Source: JAXDBM01 sp963709485 (lineage in GTDB: Bacteria; Desulfobacterota; Syntrophia; Syntrophales; Fen-1087). Taken from it: DNA of 64,000 nucleotides. The stretch spans positions 620,001-684,000 of the forward strand of contig CAVPWE010000001.1 in NCBI GenBank assembly GCA_963709485.1, written 5' to 3'. Shown piece after piece: positions 1 through 8,687 of this stretch. The first letter of the stretch is position 1. Every line of letters begins with the position of its first letter. Below the pieces are notes generated by a model, which saw only the letters and a list, made by a program, of their open reading frames with translations, was not told the DNA's origin and searched no databases. Position numbers and translations under genes: made by a program.

Positions 1-137
1 AGGGTGTTGACATCGATAAACCGGCGTCCCTCGGGCTTACCATCGTGCGGACGCTGGTAGCGCAGCTCGGCGGGATGATGGAGATCCAGCGCGGAGCCGG
101 CACCAGGTTCCATATCGTCTTTTCACACAAATCCTGA
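1..137 (+). CDS. Sensor histidine kinase, C-terminal fragment (gene enters from the left edge)
   Basis: The frame starting at base 3 reads through to TGA at 135-137 and encodes the last 44 residues of a protein that begins outside the window. The residues GLTIVRTLVAQLGG followed by an acidic/Gly stretch and GTRFHIVF look like the G2 box and final strand of an HATPase_c domain. The spacing is closest to HisKA_2/HWE-type kinases, which often pair with the PAS-rich signalling genes of anaerobes. The gene would autophosphorylate on a His upstream of what is visible. The following gene is another two-component protein in the same direction, 220 bases downstream, so the two may act in one signalling system. 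Family assignment rests on a short piece. Confidence 0.6.
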   Translation, partial: GVDIDKPASLGLTIVRTLVAQLGGMMEIQRGAGTRFHIVFSHKS

Positions 138-357
138 ATGAACGGGATTTCATACGAGGGGGAAACCTCGGGTGACGGTGGCGGTCGAGCCGCCTTGATT
201 GCGCGTCGAAGCGGCTGCGCCCCGCGCGTCGATATCCGTCATCAGGCTTATCCCTTGGCCTGACGCGGGCCTTTACAAACGGTTAGAAATGACATATTGG
301 AGATCGTCAATCGCTGTCGTTCACATCTACTTTTTTTGATTTCTGGAGTGTCGCGCA

Positions 358-1932
358 ATGGGGAAAGCTCGGGTGATGGTGGTGGAAGACGAGGGCCTGG
401 TGGCCCTCTCGCTGGAGAAAAAGCTGTCGGATCTTGGCTATGCAGTGCCGGCGGTCGCGGCTTCGGGAGAGGAGGCGATCCAACGGGCGCTCGAATGCAG
501 GCCGGATGTCATCCTGATGGACATCATGCTCAAGGGCGGGACCGACGGGGTGACGGCTGCGGGAAGTATACGGGAGGAGCTGGATGTCCCCATCGTGTAC
601 CTCACCGCCTATTCGGATCCGAAGACCATCGAGCGGGCCAAGTGGACGCAACCCTTCGGCTACCTCATCAAGCCCTTCGCGGAGAGGGAGCTTTTCGCCA
701 CCATCGAGATGGCTCTTTACAAACACAGCATGGAAAAGAGTCTCAAGGCCAGTGAAAAATGGTTTTCGACCACCCTCAGGAGCATCGGTGACGGGGTGAT
801 CGCGACGAGTCCCGGCGGCAGCGTGACCTTCGTCAATCCCGTGGCGGAGGAGCTGACCGGTTGGAAAGAAGCGGAAGTGGCGGGCAGGATGATCTCCGAA
901 GTGTTTCGCCTCATCGATACGGGAACCCGGGATGCCGTGGAAAGTCCCGTGGGTCGGGCACTTGCGGAGCGTGCCGTCCTGGGTCTGACGGATCAAGCGG
1001 CACTCGTTGCGCGGGACGGCACCGAGAGAGCGGTTGACGACTGTGCAGCCCCCATCGTGGATGACAGGGGAAATATCCTTGGGGCTGTCCTGGTCTTCAG
1101 GGATGTCAGCCAGAAGAGGGCGATGGAACAAGAGCTACAGCGGTATCGAGATCACCTGCAGGAACTCGTGGACGAGCAGACAAGGGATCTGATTCACGCC
1201 AGGGATCTCGCGGAAACGGCAAACCGTGCCAAATCATCCTTTCTCACCAACATGAGCCATGAGATCCGCACGCCCATGAGCGGGGTTATCGGGATCGCCG
1301 AACTCCTGCGCAAAACGAACCTCGACGAAAAGCAGAAGCGCTATGTTGAACTCCTCTACCGGTCCGGCAGCGACCTGCTCCTGATCATCAATGACATCCT
1401 CGATTTCTCGAGAATCGAAGCGGGAAAGGTCATCCTGAAAGTCAAACCCTTCAGCATGCGGGAGTTCCTCAACGAGTTGAAGCTTCTTTTCTCCGTGCAG
1501 GCGGCGCAGAAGGGTCTGCACCTCGAATTCGCGGCGGAAGATGTTCGGCATGACATGGTGCTGGGGGACCCTGTCAGGGTGCGGCAGATTCTGGCGAATC
1601 TCATCGGCAACGCCATCAAGTTCACCGAAAAAGGGGGGGTGTCGGTTCGAGTCGGGCATGCGGGGTCGCGCGGTGAGCCCAACCTCGTGCGCTTCGATGT
1701 CGCCGACACGGGCGCGGGCGTTCCCGAGGAAGCGCAGTCAAGGATTTTTGAAAGCTTCGAGCAGGCGGACAATTCCACAACGCGCCGACACGGCGGGACG
1801 GGTCTCGGTTTGGCCATATGCCGGAAACTTGTTCACCTCATGGGCGGGGAAATCGGTCTGGAGAGCGTCCCGGGAACGGGTTCCCGGTTCTGGTTCGCCC
1901 TTTCCCTCCCCCCGGCGGATCCTCTGCATTAG
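358..1932 (+). CDS. Hybrid two-component protein: REC-PAS-HisKA-HATPase
   Basis: This 524-residue cytoplasmic signalling protein has no membrane segment. An N-terminal receiver domain (about 1-120) carries the acidic pair E11/D12, phospho-acceptor D55 in the context LMDIM, and K106. A PAS domain with a sensory pocket (about 130-250) follows, then a short coiled coil. The HisKA dimerisation domain has the H-box FLTNMSHEIRTPM with H301. The HATPase_c domain (about 400-515) has N413/N417, a G1 box DTGAGVP and a G2 box GGTGLGLAI. All catalytic residues are present. The start is ATG 358, with GGAG nine bases upstream. A receiver at the N terminus means it probably takes a phosphate from another kinase (perhaps the upstream one) before signalling onward. 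No output regulator lies nearby. Confidence 0.9.
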   Translation: MGKARVMVVEDEGLVALSLEKKLSDLGYAVPAVAASGEEAIQRALECRPDVILMDIMLKGGTDGVTAAGSIREELDVPIVYLTAYSDPKTIERAKWTQPFGYLIKPFAERELFATIEMALYKHSMEKSLKASEKWFSTTLRSIGDGVIATSPGGSVTFVNPVAEELTGWKEAEVAGRMISEVFRLIDTGTRDAVESPVGRALAERAVLGLTDQAALVARDGTERAVDDCAAPIVDDRGNILGAVLVFRDVSQKRAMEQELQRYRDHLQELVDEQTRDLIHARDLAETANRAKSSFLTNMSHEIRTPMSGVIGIAELLRKTNLDEKQKRYVELLYRSGSDLLLIINDILDFSRIEAGKVILKVKPFSMREFLNELKLLFSVQAAQKGLHLEFAAEDVRHDMVLGDPVRVRQILANLIGNAIKFTEKGGVSVRVGHAGSRGEPNLVRFDVADTGAGVPEEAQSRIFESFEQADNSTTRRHGGTGLGLAICRKLVHLMGGEIGLESVPGTGSRFWFALSLPPADPLH

Positions 1933-2152
1933 CTTCGTTCTTTGCTGTGAAGCATTCTTCCCGGTGCGAACGGGATTACCCACCTTTGCCCTTCCTTCCA
2001 CCTTGCTTTTCAAAGCAGCGGGTATGCTTTCTGTAAAAAATTAATCAATTATTCCAAAAACATGAGATTCTTTTCCCAGCCGCATGGCCCTTTTGGCACG
2101 GTTCCTGATTGCAACTGACGCCGAAAAGACTTTCTGGAAGAAAGGGACGAAG

Positions 2153-3103
2153 ATGCCGGCTTCAAAAGAAAGAGTGGCCGCGGTCTTTCCGGGACAGGGC
2201 TCCCAGCGGCCGGGCATGGGGCAGGACTTCCATGATTGCGCCGCCGTCTGCCGGGAGACCTACGAGGAGGCGTCGGATGCGCTGGGCTGGGATGTTGCCG
2301 CCATGTGCTTTGAAGACGACGAGCGGCTGGACTGGACGGAGTACACGCAGCCCTGCCTCCTGACAACGGAACTGGCCATGTACCGGGGGCTATGCGAACT
2401 GCACGGGATCCATCCGTCCCTTTACGGAGGCCACAGCCTCGGCGAGTTTACCGCCCTGGTGGCGGCCGGCGTCATTCCGCTGTCGGATGCCGTCCGAATC
2501 GTGCAGTTGCGGGGCAGGCTGATGCAGGAGGCGGCCCCGGCAGGCCTGGGCGGCATGGCGGCGGTGATCGCCGACGCGCTGGACGCCGACGACCTCGATC
2601 ACGCCCTGTCCGATCTTCCCGTCGATATCGCGAATGTCAACTCGCCGAAGCAGATCGTGCTTAGCGGGGCCGCGGGCGCCCTATCCGAGGCGGCGGTCCG
2701 GATCGTCGATGTCCTGGAGGAGGGCAGGTACTTCCGCTTCGTTCCCCTCAATGTGAGCGCCCCCTTTCACAGCCGTTACATGCGGTGCGTGGAAGGCGAA
2801 TTTTCCCGGATACTTCAGTCCCTGAGCAAAAAGATGGACGCGAAAAAAGCAGTCGCGGTCACCTCCAATTTCACCGGCGGATTCCACGAAGCGGATCAGA
2901 CAAATCTGCTGCGCGCCCTCACCTGCCAGATCGGGAGCCGGGTCCGCTGGGTGGACAACATGGAAGCCATCGCTGGGGAAGCCGATCGGATCTACGAAAT
3001 CGGCCCGGCCCGGCCGCTCCGGGAATTTTTCAAGTCGATTGATGTCCACTGCCTGTCCGTGACGACGCTTTCCTCGGCGTCCCGGCTGTTCGGGAGCAAT
3101 TGA
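2153..3103 (+). CDS. fabD: Malonyl-CoA:ACP transacylase (FabD-like)
   Basis: This 316-residue protein should load malonyl groups from CoA onto an acyl carrier protein. It shows the N-terminal GQGSQ motif, the nucleophile elbow GHSLGE (S95) and catalytic H206 in APFHSR, so it looks active. Length fits the family (about 310). The ATG at 2153 is chosen because MPASKERVAAVFPGQG is the usual FabD beginning and GGGACGAAG lies just upstream; an earlier in-frame ATG at 2084 would add 23 atypical residues. It is the first gene of an operon of ten genes, and the next gene begins three bases after its stop. Because the genome must also have a housekeeping fabD, this copy is probably dedicated to the island. 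Confidence 0.88.
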   Translation: MPASKERVAAVFPGQGSQRPGMGQDFHDCAAVCRETYEEASDALGWDVAAMCFEDDERLDWTEYTQPCLLTTELAMYRGLCELHGIHPSLYGGHSLGEFTALVAAGVIPLSDAVRIVQLRGRLMQEAAPAGLGGMAAVIADALDADDLDHALSDLPVDIANVNSPKQIVLSGAAGALSEAAVRIVDVLEEGRYFRFVPLNVSAPFHSRYMRCVEGEFSRILQSLSKKMDAKKAVAVTSNFTGGFHEADQTNLLRALTCQIGSRVRWVDNMEAIAGEADRIYEIGPARPLREFFKSIDVHCLSVTTLSSASRLFGSN

Positions 3104-3106
3104 GCC

Positions 3107-4306
3107 ATGGACTTCCGTCTGAACGATCAACAGCAGATGTATGTAGACACGGTCCGCCGCTTCGTCCGGGCGGAGATCCTGCCGCAGGTCATGGATCTGG
3201 AACGGAAGCACGCTTTTCCTATGAAGATCATCCGCAAGGCCTGGGAGACGGGCATCCTGAATCTGAGCATCCCGGGCGCAATCAAGGATTACGAGATCGA
3301 TGCCCTGTCGTCCGCGCTGATCATCATGGAGCTTTCCTACGGCGATTCGGGGATCGCCACATCGGCCATGTGCAACGATCTCGCCAACGTGATCATCGCC
3401 CGTCATGGAACCGCCGGGCAGCAGGAACGGTTTCTCCGCCCCTTTGTCGCAGGGCCGCTGCTGGCCTCCTTCTGCCTGACCGAACCGGGGGCGGGCTCCG
3501 ACAACAGCGCCATGATCTCCTTCATGAGCAAACAGGAAGACGGATCGTACCGGCTGAACGGAACGAAATGCTTCATTACGAACGCATCCCATGCATCCCA
3601 GTTCACGGTCTTCTGCAAGGTGGGAAAGCCGGGCAGCTCGCTGATGGGCTGCGTCATCGTTCCCGTTGAATCCTCTTTCCCGGAAGCGCTGCAGGACGAC
3701 AGCGAAGGGATCCGGGAGATCACGCTCGCGGCGGGCGGAAAAATCGTCGTCGCGAAGGCGGAGGACAAGCTGGGTCAGCGTCTGTCCAATACGGCCGGCG
3801 TCACCTTCGAGGATGTGGTGATCGCCCCCGACCAGATCATCGGGGACCGGCGTCTGGGATTCCGCTACATCGTCGATGTCCTCGACTACGCCCGGCCCAT
3901 GGTGGCGGCAATCGGCGTCGGGCTGGCAAGGCGCGCGCTGGATGTCACACTGGCCTACACCCGGGAGCGCCGGCAGTTCGGCCAGCGCATCTGCGACCTC
4001 CCGGTGGCCCGGGAATCGCTGGTAGCCATGTGGAAAAAAGTGGAACTGGCGGAGATGGCCCTGCTGAAGTCCGCCTGGAAACTCCAGACGGAGGCGCCGG
4101 ACAGCGGCCGCTACGCTTCGCTGGCGAAGAATGCCGCGGCGGAGGCGGCCCTTTTCTGCGCGAACGAGGGGCTTCACCTCCACGGCGGCTACGGCTTCAT
4201 GTCGGAATATGAAATTTCGAAGCTGGTCCGGGACGCCCACATCCTCGACATCTACGAGGGTGTCCGGGAGGTCCAGAACATGATCATCGGCCGGGAGCTG
4301 GTCTGA
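3107..4306 (+). CDS. Acyl-CoA dehydrogenase family flavoprotein inside the FAS-like island
   Basis: This 399-residue acyl-CoA dehydrogenase has the usual three domains: an N-terminal helical part, a middle beta domain with TEPGAGSDNS, and a C-terminal helical part with the FAD-binding HGGYGF. The catalytic base is E384 in IYEG, the position used by short- and medium-chain enzymes. Acyl-CoA dehydrogenases normally oxidise the alpha-beta bond using FAD. Placed between fabD and a fabH-like gene, it may instead act on acyl-ACP or acyl-CoA, either introducing a double bond or replacing the missing enoyl reductase. That role is inference. Its stop overlaps the next start (TGATG at 4304-4308), which points to translational coupling. 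It shares the fold but not the catalytic-Glu position with the enzyme at 32285. Confidence 0.85.
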   Translation: MDFRLNDQQQMYVDTVRRFVRAEILPQVMDLERKHAFPMKIIRKAWETGILNLSIPGAIKDYEIDALSSALIIMELSYGDSGIATSAMCNDLANVIIARHGTAGQQERFLRPFVAGPLLASFCLTEPGAGSDNSAMISFMSKQEDGSYRLNGTKCFITNASHASQFTVFCKVGKPGSSLMGCVIVPVESSFPEALQDDSEGIREITLAAGGKIVVAKAEDKLGQRLSNTAGVTFEDVVIAPDQIIGDRRLGFRYIVDVLDYARPMVAAIGVGLARRALDVTLAYTRERRQFGQRICDLPVARESLVAMWKKVELAEMALLKSAWKLQTEAPDSGRYASLAKNAAAEAALFCANEGLHLHGGYGFMSEYEISKLVRDAHILDIYEGVREVQNMIIGRELV

Positions 4307-5295
4307 TGGCGCTGTACCTGCACGGGCTGGGGCATTTCCACCCGGAGAACGTGATCACCAATCGCTTTCTCGAGGAGATGGACATCGGCACGACCCATGA
4401 GTGGGTCATGGAACGGGTCGGAATCCGGGAGCGCCGCACGGCCCTTTCCCTGGACTATATCCGCGTGACGAAGAACAGCGATCCGCGGGCGGCGCTGGAG
4501 GCGAGCAGCCATACGAACGCCCGGATCGGCGCGGCGGCGGCCCGGATGGCCCTGGATCGTGCCGGGCTCGGTCCGCAGGACATCGGCCTCGTCATTTCCG
4601 GGAGTTCGGCCCCGGACCATGTAACGCCGGCCGAGGCGGCGGTCGTAGCGGCGGAACTGGGTATCGAGGCCCCCTGTTTTGACCTGAATGCCGCCTGCGC
4701 CACCTTCGGCGTGCAGATGCATTTTCTGAGCGGCATGCGGCCGGAAGCGCTTCCGCCCTATATCCTGGTGGTCAACCCGGAGAGCCTCACCCGGTGCATC
4801 GACTATTCGGACCGGAATACGGCCGTGCTCTTCGGGGACGGCGGCACGGCGGCCGTTGTTTCAGCCGCTGTTCCATCCCGCGTGCACGTACTGGACTGCC
4901 GCTGCGACTCCAGGCCGTCGGCCTGGCAGAAAGCTTCGATTCCCCGCACCGGCTATTTCCGGCAGGAGGGGAACGCCGTCCAGGGTTTTGCGATCCGCCG
5001 CATGACGGATACCGTCCGGACGCTTCAGGATTCCTTCAACCATAACGGCCATCGCTTTCTCTTCGCCGGGCACCAGGCGAACCTCGGGATCCTTCAGACC
5101 GTCTGCGAGCGGACGGGCATCCCGGAGGAGCATCACTGGTACAATGTAGTCCGCTTCGGCAACGCCGGCTGTTCCGGCGCCCCCGCGGCCGTGAGCCAGC
5201 GGTGGGGGGAACTGAGGCCCGGCGACCGCCTGGCGATGGCCCTTGTGGGCGCGGGGCTGACCTGGGCCGGTATGCTGCTGAGGGTCGAGGAATGA
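4306..5295 (+). CDS. Beta-ketoacyl-ACP synthase III-like (FabH family)
   Basis: This 329-residue thiolase-fold enzyme would catalyse the first condensation, joining an acyl-CoA primer to malonyl-ACP. The Cys-His-Asn triad is visible: C131 in LNAACATF, H256 in GHQANL, and N286 in GNAGCSG. The Asn segment differs from the textbook GNTSAAS, so primer preference may differ from FabH of general fatty acid synthesis. The start ATG at 4306 overlaps the previous stop, and the end overlaps the next ATG (ATGA at 5292-5295). It probably sets the starter unit of the island's product. Alternatives include other FabH-like enzymes such as acyl transferases, but the full triad supports a condensing enzyme. 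Confidence 0.85.
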   Translation: MALYLHGLGHFHPENVITNRFLEEMDIGTTHEWVMERVGIRERRTALSLDYIRVTKNSDPRAALEASSHTNARIGAAAARMALDRAGLGPQDIGLVISGSSAPDHVTPAEAAVVAAELGIEAPCFDLNAACATFGVQMHFLSGMRPEALPPYILVVNPESLTRCIDYSDRNTAVLFGDGGTAAVVSAAVPSRVHVLDCRCDSRPSAWQKASIPRTGYFRQEGNAVQGFAIRRMTDTVRTLQDSFNHNGHRFLFAGHQANLGILQTVCERTGIPEEHHWYNVVRFGNAGCSGAPAAVSQRWGELRPGDRLAMALVGAGLTWAGMLLRVEE

Positions 5296-5918
5296 CGACG
5301 AGGTTGCAGGGAATGAGAATCACGTACCGGGAATTCAGGGAGAAAAGAAACTTCGGTCTGGCCGATCTGATCGCCTTTTCCCGAGGCAGCCTGGTGACGG
5401 ACCCTCCGGAGGGGTTCGAAGCGCGGCTGCCCGCGCCGCCGTTCCTGATGATGGACCGCATCCTGCGGATCGATGCCGACGGACGGAGGGGAAAGATCGT
5501 TGCGGAACAGGACATCCGCCTGGACGCCTGGTATTTCCAGTGCCACATGCCCGGGGACCCGGTGCAGCCCGGCTGTCTGGGCGTGGATGCCGTCTGGCAG
5601 CTCCTGGGATTTTACGGGGCCTGGCGCGGCGGCCTGGGCGCGGGAAGGGCGCTGGGCTGCGACGGGGTGGTCTTTACCGGCCAGATCCGGCCTTACCACC
5701 GGGTCGTTCGTTTCGAAATCGACATCCGGCGCTTTGCCGCGCTGGCCGATTCGGGGGCCAGCATCGTGATCGGCGACGGCGAGATCTCCGTCGACGGCGA
5801 ACCTGTTGCCGAGGTCCGGCAGGCCCGGACAGGACTGTTCCGGGGAATTGTCTACGACGGTTACCCCTGGCCCGAAAGCGCCGGTGATGAGCATGTGCCG
5901 GCGCCTCGTTTTGCATGA
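5292..5918 (+). CDS. fabA: FabA-type 3-hydroxyacyl-ACP dehydratase (possible isomerase)
   Basis: This 208-residue hot-dog-fold dehydratase has FabA hallmarks rather than FabZ ones: LMMDR near the start, then CHMPGDPVQPGCLG and GVDAVWQLLGFY. H85 and D99 match, with identical spacing, the E. coli FabA catalytic pair. FabA enzymes dehydrate 3-hydroxyacyl-ACP and can isomerise trans-2 to cis-3 enoyl groups, the step that creates unsaturated fatty acids. The C-terminal tail is roughly 30 residues longer than in E. coli FabA. The ATG at 5292 overlaps the previous stop as ATGA; an internal ATG at 5313, preceded by GGGA, is the alternative start. A second dehydratase (FabZ type) lies two genes on. 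Isomerase activity is unproven. Confidence 0.85.
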   Translation: MTTRLQGMRITYREFREKRNFGLADLIAFSRGSLVTDPPEGFEARLPAPPFLMMDRILRIDADGRRGKIVAEQDIRLDAWYFQCHMPGDPVQPGCLGVDAVWQLLGFYGAWRGGLGAGRALGCDGVVFTGQIRPYHRVVRFEIDIRRFAALADSGASIVIGDGEISVDGEPVAEVRQARTGLFRGIVYDGYPWPESAGDEHVPAPRFA

Positions 5919-5929
5919 AGGGGGAAGCC

Positions 5930-6673
5930 ATGTCATCATCCGATCAGCCGGACCCGCCGGTTGCGATCGTAACCGGAGCGGCCACGGGAATCGGGGCTGC
6001 CTGCGCCCGCGCGCTGGCGCAGAAGGGCTTCCGGGTCGGCATTCACTATCGCCGCAGCGCCGCTGCCGCCGGGGCCCTGCTGGCAGAGCTGGGCCGGGGA
6101 TTTCTCCTGCGCGGGGACCTGTCCCGGGCGGAGGACATCGACGGCATGGTGGAGCAGCTCAAGGGCTCAGCGGGACGGGTGGATGTCCTCATCAACAATG
6201 CGGGCATGTCGCTGAATGCCGACATCCATGCCATGCGCCTCGAACAGTTCGACGAGCAGCGGGCGATCACGCGCGGGGCCTGGTACCTGACCAAACGCAT
6301 CCTGCGGCAGTTCATGATCCGCCGCAACCGGGGAAGGATCATCAACATCACGAGCGTCGTCGGGCACACGGGCAACGGGGGGCAGATCGCCTACACGATG
6401 GAAAAGGCCGCGCTGGACGCCTTCACCCGGTCGCTGGCGAAGGAACTGGCGGGCCGGGAGATCCTGGTGAATTCGATTGCGCCCGGCTTTATCGACACGG
6501 GTATGACGGCAGACCTTCCGGAAGCGGTCCGGGAGCGGATCCTGGCCGGCATTCCCCTGGGGCGGATGGGCAGGCCGGACGAGGTGGCCGAGGTGGCGGC
6601 CTTTCTGGCAACGGCCGGGAGCTACATCACGGGGTCCGTGATCCATGTGAACGGGGGGCTCTATGGCGGCTGA
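5930..6673 (+). CDS. fabG: 3-oxoacyl-ACP reductase (FabG-like SDR)
   Basis: This 247-residue short-chain dehydrogenase shows the Rossmann motif TGAATGIG, the NNAG motif, and catalytic S142, Y155 and K159 (YTMEK). It should reduce 3-oxoacyl-ACP to 3-hydroxyacyl-ACP with NAD(P)H. The ATG at 5930 is preferred because AGGGGGAAG lies six bases upstream; an ATG at 5915 overlapping the previous stop is possible but lacks a ribosome site. The gene end overlaps the fabZ-like start by 11 bases. It completes the KS-KR-DH cycle of the island. Confidence 0.9.
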   Translation: MSSSDQPDPPVAIVTGAATGIGAACARALAQKGFRVGIHYRRSAAAAGALLAELGRGFLLRGDLSRAEDIDGMVEQLKGSAGRVDVLINNAGMSLNADIHAMRLEQFDEQRAITRGAWYLTKRILRQFMIRRNRGRIINITSVVGHTGNGGQIAYTMEKAALDAFTRSLAKELAGREILVNSIAPGFIDTGMTADLPEAVRERILAGIPLGRMGRPDEVAEVAAFLATAGSYITGSVIHVNGGLYGG

Positions 6674-7133
6674 CGCGCAGATGAAGGCCGACATCCTGAA
6701 GGCCGTGCCCCAGCAGCCTCCTTTCCGCTTCATCGACGAGCTGCTGGAGCTGGATGAGGATCACAGCGCCGGCGCCTACCGGTTTCGCGGGGACGAGTTC
6801 TTCTACCGGGGGCATTTCCCCGGCCGTCCCGTGACGCCCGGCGTCATCCTCATCGAGGCCATGGCCCAGACGGGCATTGTCGCCCATGGACTGTACCTTT
6901 CGATGAAGATGCGGGGGGTGCCGCCGGATGCGTTGAAGAAAATGAACACCCTGTTCACCTGTGCGGAAACGGTGGAATTCACCGGGATCGTGGCGCCGGG
7001 CGAACGGATCGTTTTCCGGGGAGAAAAGGTTTATTTCCGGATGGGCAGCCTGAAGGCGAATATTGTTGCGGAGCGGGAAACCGGCGAAATGGTCTGCCGG
7101 GGAACGCTGGCCGGCATGGGGGTCCGGTTATGA
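6663..7133 (+). CDS. fabZ: FabZ-type 3-hydroxyacyl-ACP dehydratase
   Basis: This 156-residue single hot-dog domain contains YRGHFPGRPVTPGV with H51 and IEAMAQ with E65, the catalytic pair of FabZ (Glu instead of the Asp in FabA). It is therefore a second dehydratase of a different subclass in one operon. The start at ATG 6663 lies inside the end of fabG and directly follows a GGGGGG tract that can serve as ribosome site; a later ATG at 6681 is less well supported. The end overlaps the next ATG (ATGA at 7130-7133). Having FabA and FabZ types together suggests two separate dehydration or isomerisation steps. Confidence 0.88.
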   Translation: MAADAQMKADILKAVPQQPPFRFIDELLELDEDHSAGAYRFRGDEFFYRGHFPGRPVTPGVILIEAMAQTGIVAHGLYLSMKMRGVPPDALKKMNTLFTCAETVEFTGIVAPGERIVFRGEKVYFRMGSLKANIVAERETGEMVCRGTLAGMGVRL

Positions 7134-8410
7134 AAAAACGCGTCGTGATCACGGGCATGGGGGTGGCCGCGCCGAATGCCCACGGACTGGAAGCCTTTGA
7201 GGCGGCCCTGCGTGAAGGCCGGTCGGGGATCCGGTTCATTCCGGAGCTGAAGGAGTTGAATTTTGCCTGCCAGGTCGGCGGCATTCCGCAGGATTTTGAA
7301 CAGATACGGAAGCAGTATTTCGATCATGAAAAGCTGCTGTCCATCAACGACAACATCGGCTACGCCTCCGTCTCGGCCATCGATGCCTGGCGGGACGCCG
7401 GTTTCGACGTCCCCGATCCCGACGGCGACTGGGTGGACTGGGACACGGGGATCGTGATCGGCTCCGGCATTGGCGGCATGGATACCATCGCCCGGTCCGT
7501 TGTGCCCATGGTGAACGACGGCAAGGTCCGCAGGCTGGGAAGCCGGATCGTCGAGCAGGTCATGAACAGCGGCACCAGCGCCCGGATCGCCGGACTGCTG
7601 GCCCTGGGAAATCAGGTGACCTCCAATTCGTCGGCCTGCAGCACCGGCAACGAGGCCATCATCGAGGCCATGCAGAAGATCCGGATGGGCCGGGCCAAAC
7701 GGATGCTGGCGGGCGGCTCGGAAGGGGCCTCGCCCTACATCTGGTCCGGGTTTGACGCCATGCGCGTCATCTGCCGGAAGTTCAACGACGCGCCGGACAA
7801 GGCCTCCCGGCCCATGAGCGCCACCGCGGGCGGTTTCGTGCCCGGCGCCGGGGGGGCGGTTCTGGTCCTGGAAGATCTGGAGACGGCCAGACAGCGGGGC
7901 GCGCGCATTTACGCCGAAGTCCTCGGCGGCGCCCTGAACTGCGGCGGGCAGCGCCGGGGAGGTTCCATGACGGCGCCCAATCCGGAGGGCGTCAGCCGCT
8001 GCATCCGCGGGGCCATCGCGGACGCGGAAATTTCGCCCCATGAAATCGGCGCCATCAACGGCCATCTGACGGCTACCTATGCCGACCCGATGGAAGTCCG
8101 GAACTGGTCCGTGACGCTCGGTCTTGCGCCGGAAGCGTTTCCCATGATCAACTCGACCAAATCGCTGATCGGGCATTGTCTGGGCGCCGCCGGAGCCATC
8201 GAAAGCGTCGCCGCCGTCCTGCAGATCTACCGGGGGTTCGTCCATCCCTCCGTAAACTGCGAGGATGTCCATCCCGAGCTGGAACGCTTTGCGGACCGGA
8301 TCCCCCGGACGGCCGTGGATATGCCCAGCCTGAGGGTCGTCGCCAAGGCCGGCTTCGGATTCGGCGACGTCAACAGTTGCCTGATCTTCAGGAAATGGGA
8401 AGAGAATTGA
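7130..8410 (+). CDS. Beta-ketoacyl-ACP synthase II-like (FabF family)
   Basis: This 426-residue elongating condensing enzyme has an intact Cys-His-His set: C170 in SSACSTG, H312 and H349 in KSLIGH, plus K344. Around H312 the sequence is NGHLTAT where classical FabF has AHGTST; this variant is seen in specialised KS clades but keeps the catalytic His. Length fits KAS II. It would extend the chain by malonyl units carried on the ACP encoded next. Only one FabF-type gene is present, with no chain-length-factor partner next to it, so it is not an obvious KS/CLF heterodimer. The ATG at 7130 overlaps the previous stop. Confidence 0.87.
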   Translation: MKKRVVITGMGVAAPNAHGLEAFEAALREGRSGIRFIPELKELNFACQVGGIPQDFEQIRKQYFDHEKLLSINDNIGYASVSAIDAWRDAGFDVPDPDGDWVDWDTGIVIGSGIGGMDTIARSVVPMVNDGKVRRLGSRIVEQVMNSGTSARIAGLLALGNQVTSNSSACSTGNEAIIEAMQKIRMGRAKRMLAGGSEGASPYIWSGFDAMRVICRKFNDAPDKASRPMSATAGGFVPGAGGAVLVLEDLETARQRGARIYAEVLGGALNCGGQRRGGSMTAPNPEGVSRCIRGAIADAEISPHEIGAINGHLTATYADPMEVRNWSVTLGLAPEAFPMINSTKSLIGHCLGAAGAIESVAAVLQIYRGFVHPSVNCEDVHPELERFADRIPRTAVDMPSLRVVAKAGFGFGDVNSCLIFRKWEEN

Positions 8411-8441
8411 ACGTTAAACCAACATCATGAGGAGTTTCCAT

Positions 8442-8687
8442 ATGGATGAGAAACAGATCTTTGCGGAGATGATCGGCATTCTGAAGGTTTACACGAAGGA
8501 CACGACCCTTCTGGAAAAAGCCACGCTGTCCACCCACATTCTGGATGATCTGAAGGTCAATTCCGCCCGCCTGGTGGATGTGATCATCAAATGCGAGGAT
8601 GTCTTCGGGATTGCCATTGAAGACGACGAGGCCGACAAGATTCGCACCATCGGCGACGCCGTCGAACTGATCAAAAAGAAGCAATGA
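8442..8687 (+). CDS. Acyl carrier protein of the FAS-like island
   Basis: This 81-residue acidic, helical protein has the carrier-protein shape. The phosphopantetheine attachment serine is S41 in LKVNSARLVD, so the usual DSL motif is replaced by NSA. AGGAG sits seven bases before ATG 8442; an ATG at 8427 precedes that site and is unlikely to be the start. It overlaps the acyltransferase gene by ATGA at 8684-8687. The unusual DSL-to-NSA change means this ACP may be recognised by its own phosphopantetheinyl transferase at the end of the operon rather than by the housekeeping enzyme. That is an inference. Confidence 0.85.
   Translation: MDEKQIFAEMIGILKVYTKDTTLLEKATLSTHILDDLKVNSARLVDVIIKCEDVFGIAIEDDEADKIRTIGDAVELIKKKQ

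Noticed and set aside
1933..2152. tRNA or small RNA in the gap before fabD
   Set aside because: No cloverleaf, no TTCGA-type T-loop and no terminator; only an AT-rich stretch that may hold the operon promoter.
2681..4240. A 519-codon minus-strand frame across fabD and the acyl-CoA dehydrogenase
   Set aside because: Shadow of two well-supported genes with clear active sites on the plus strand.
5806..6684. A 292-codon plus-strand frame overlapping fabG
   Set aside because: It is a shifted frame of fabA/fabG with Gly/Arg-rich low-complexity translation and no motif.
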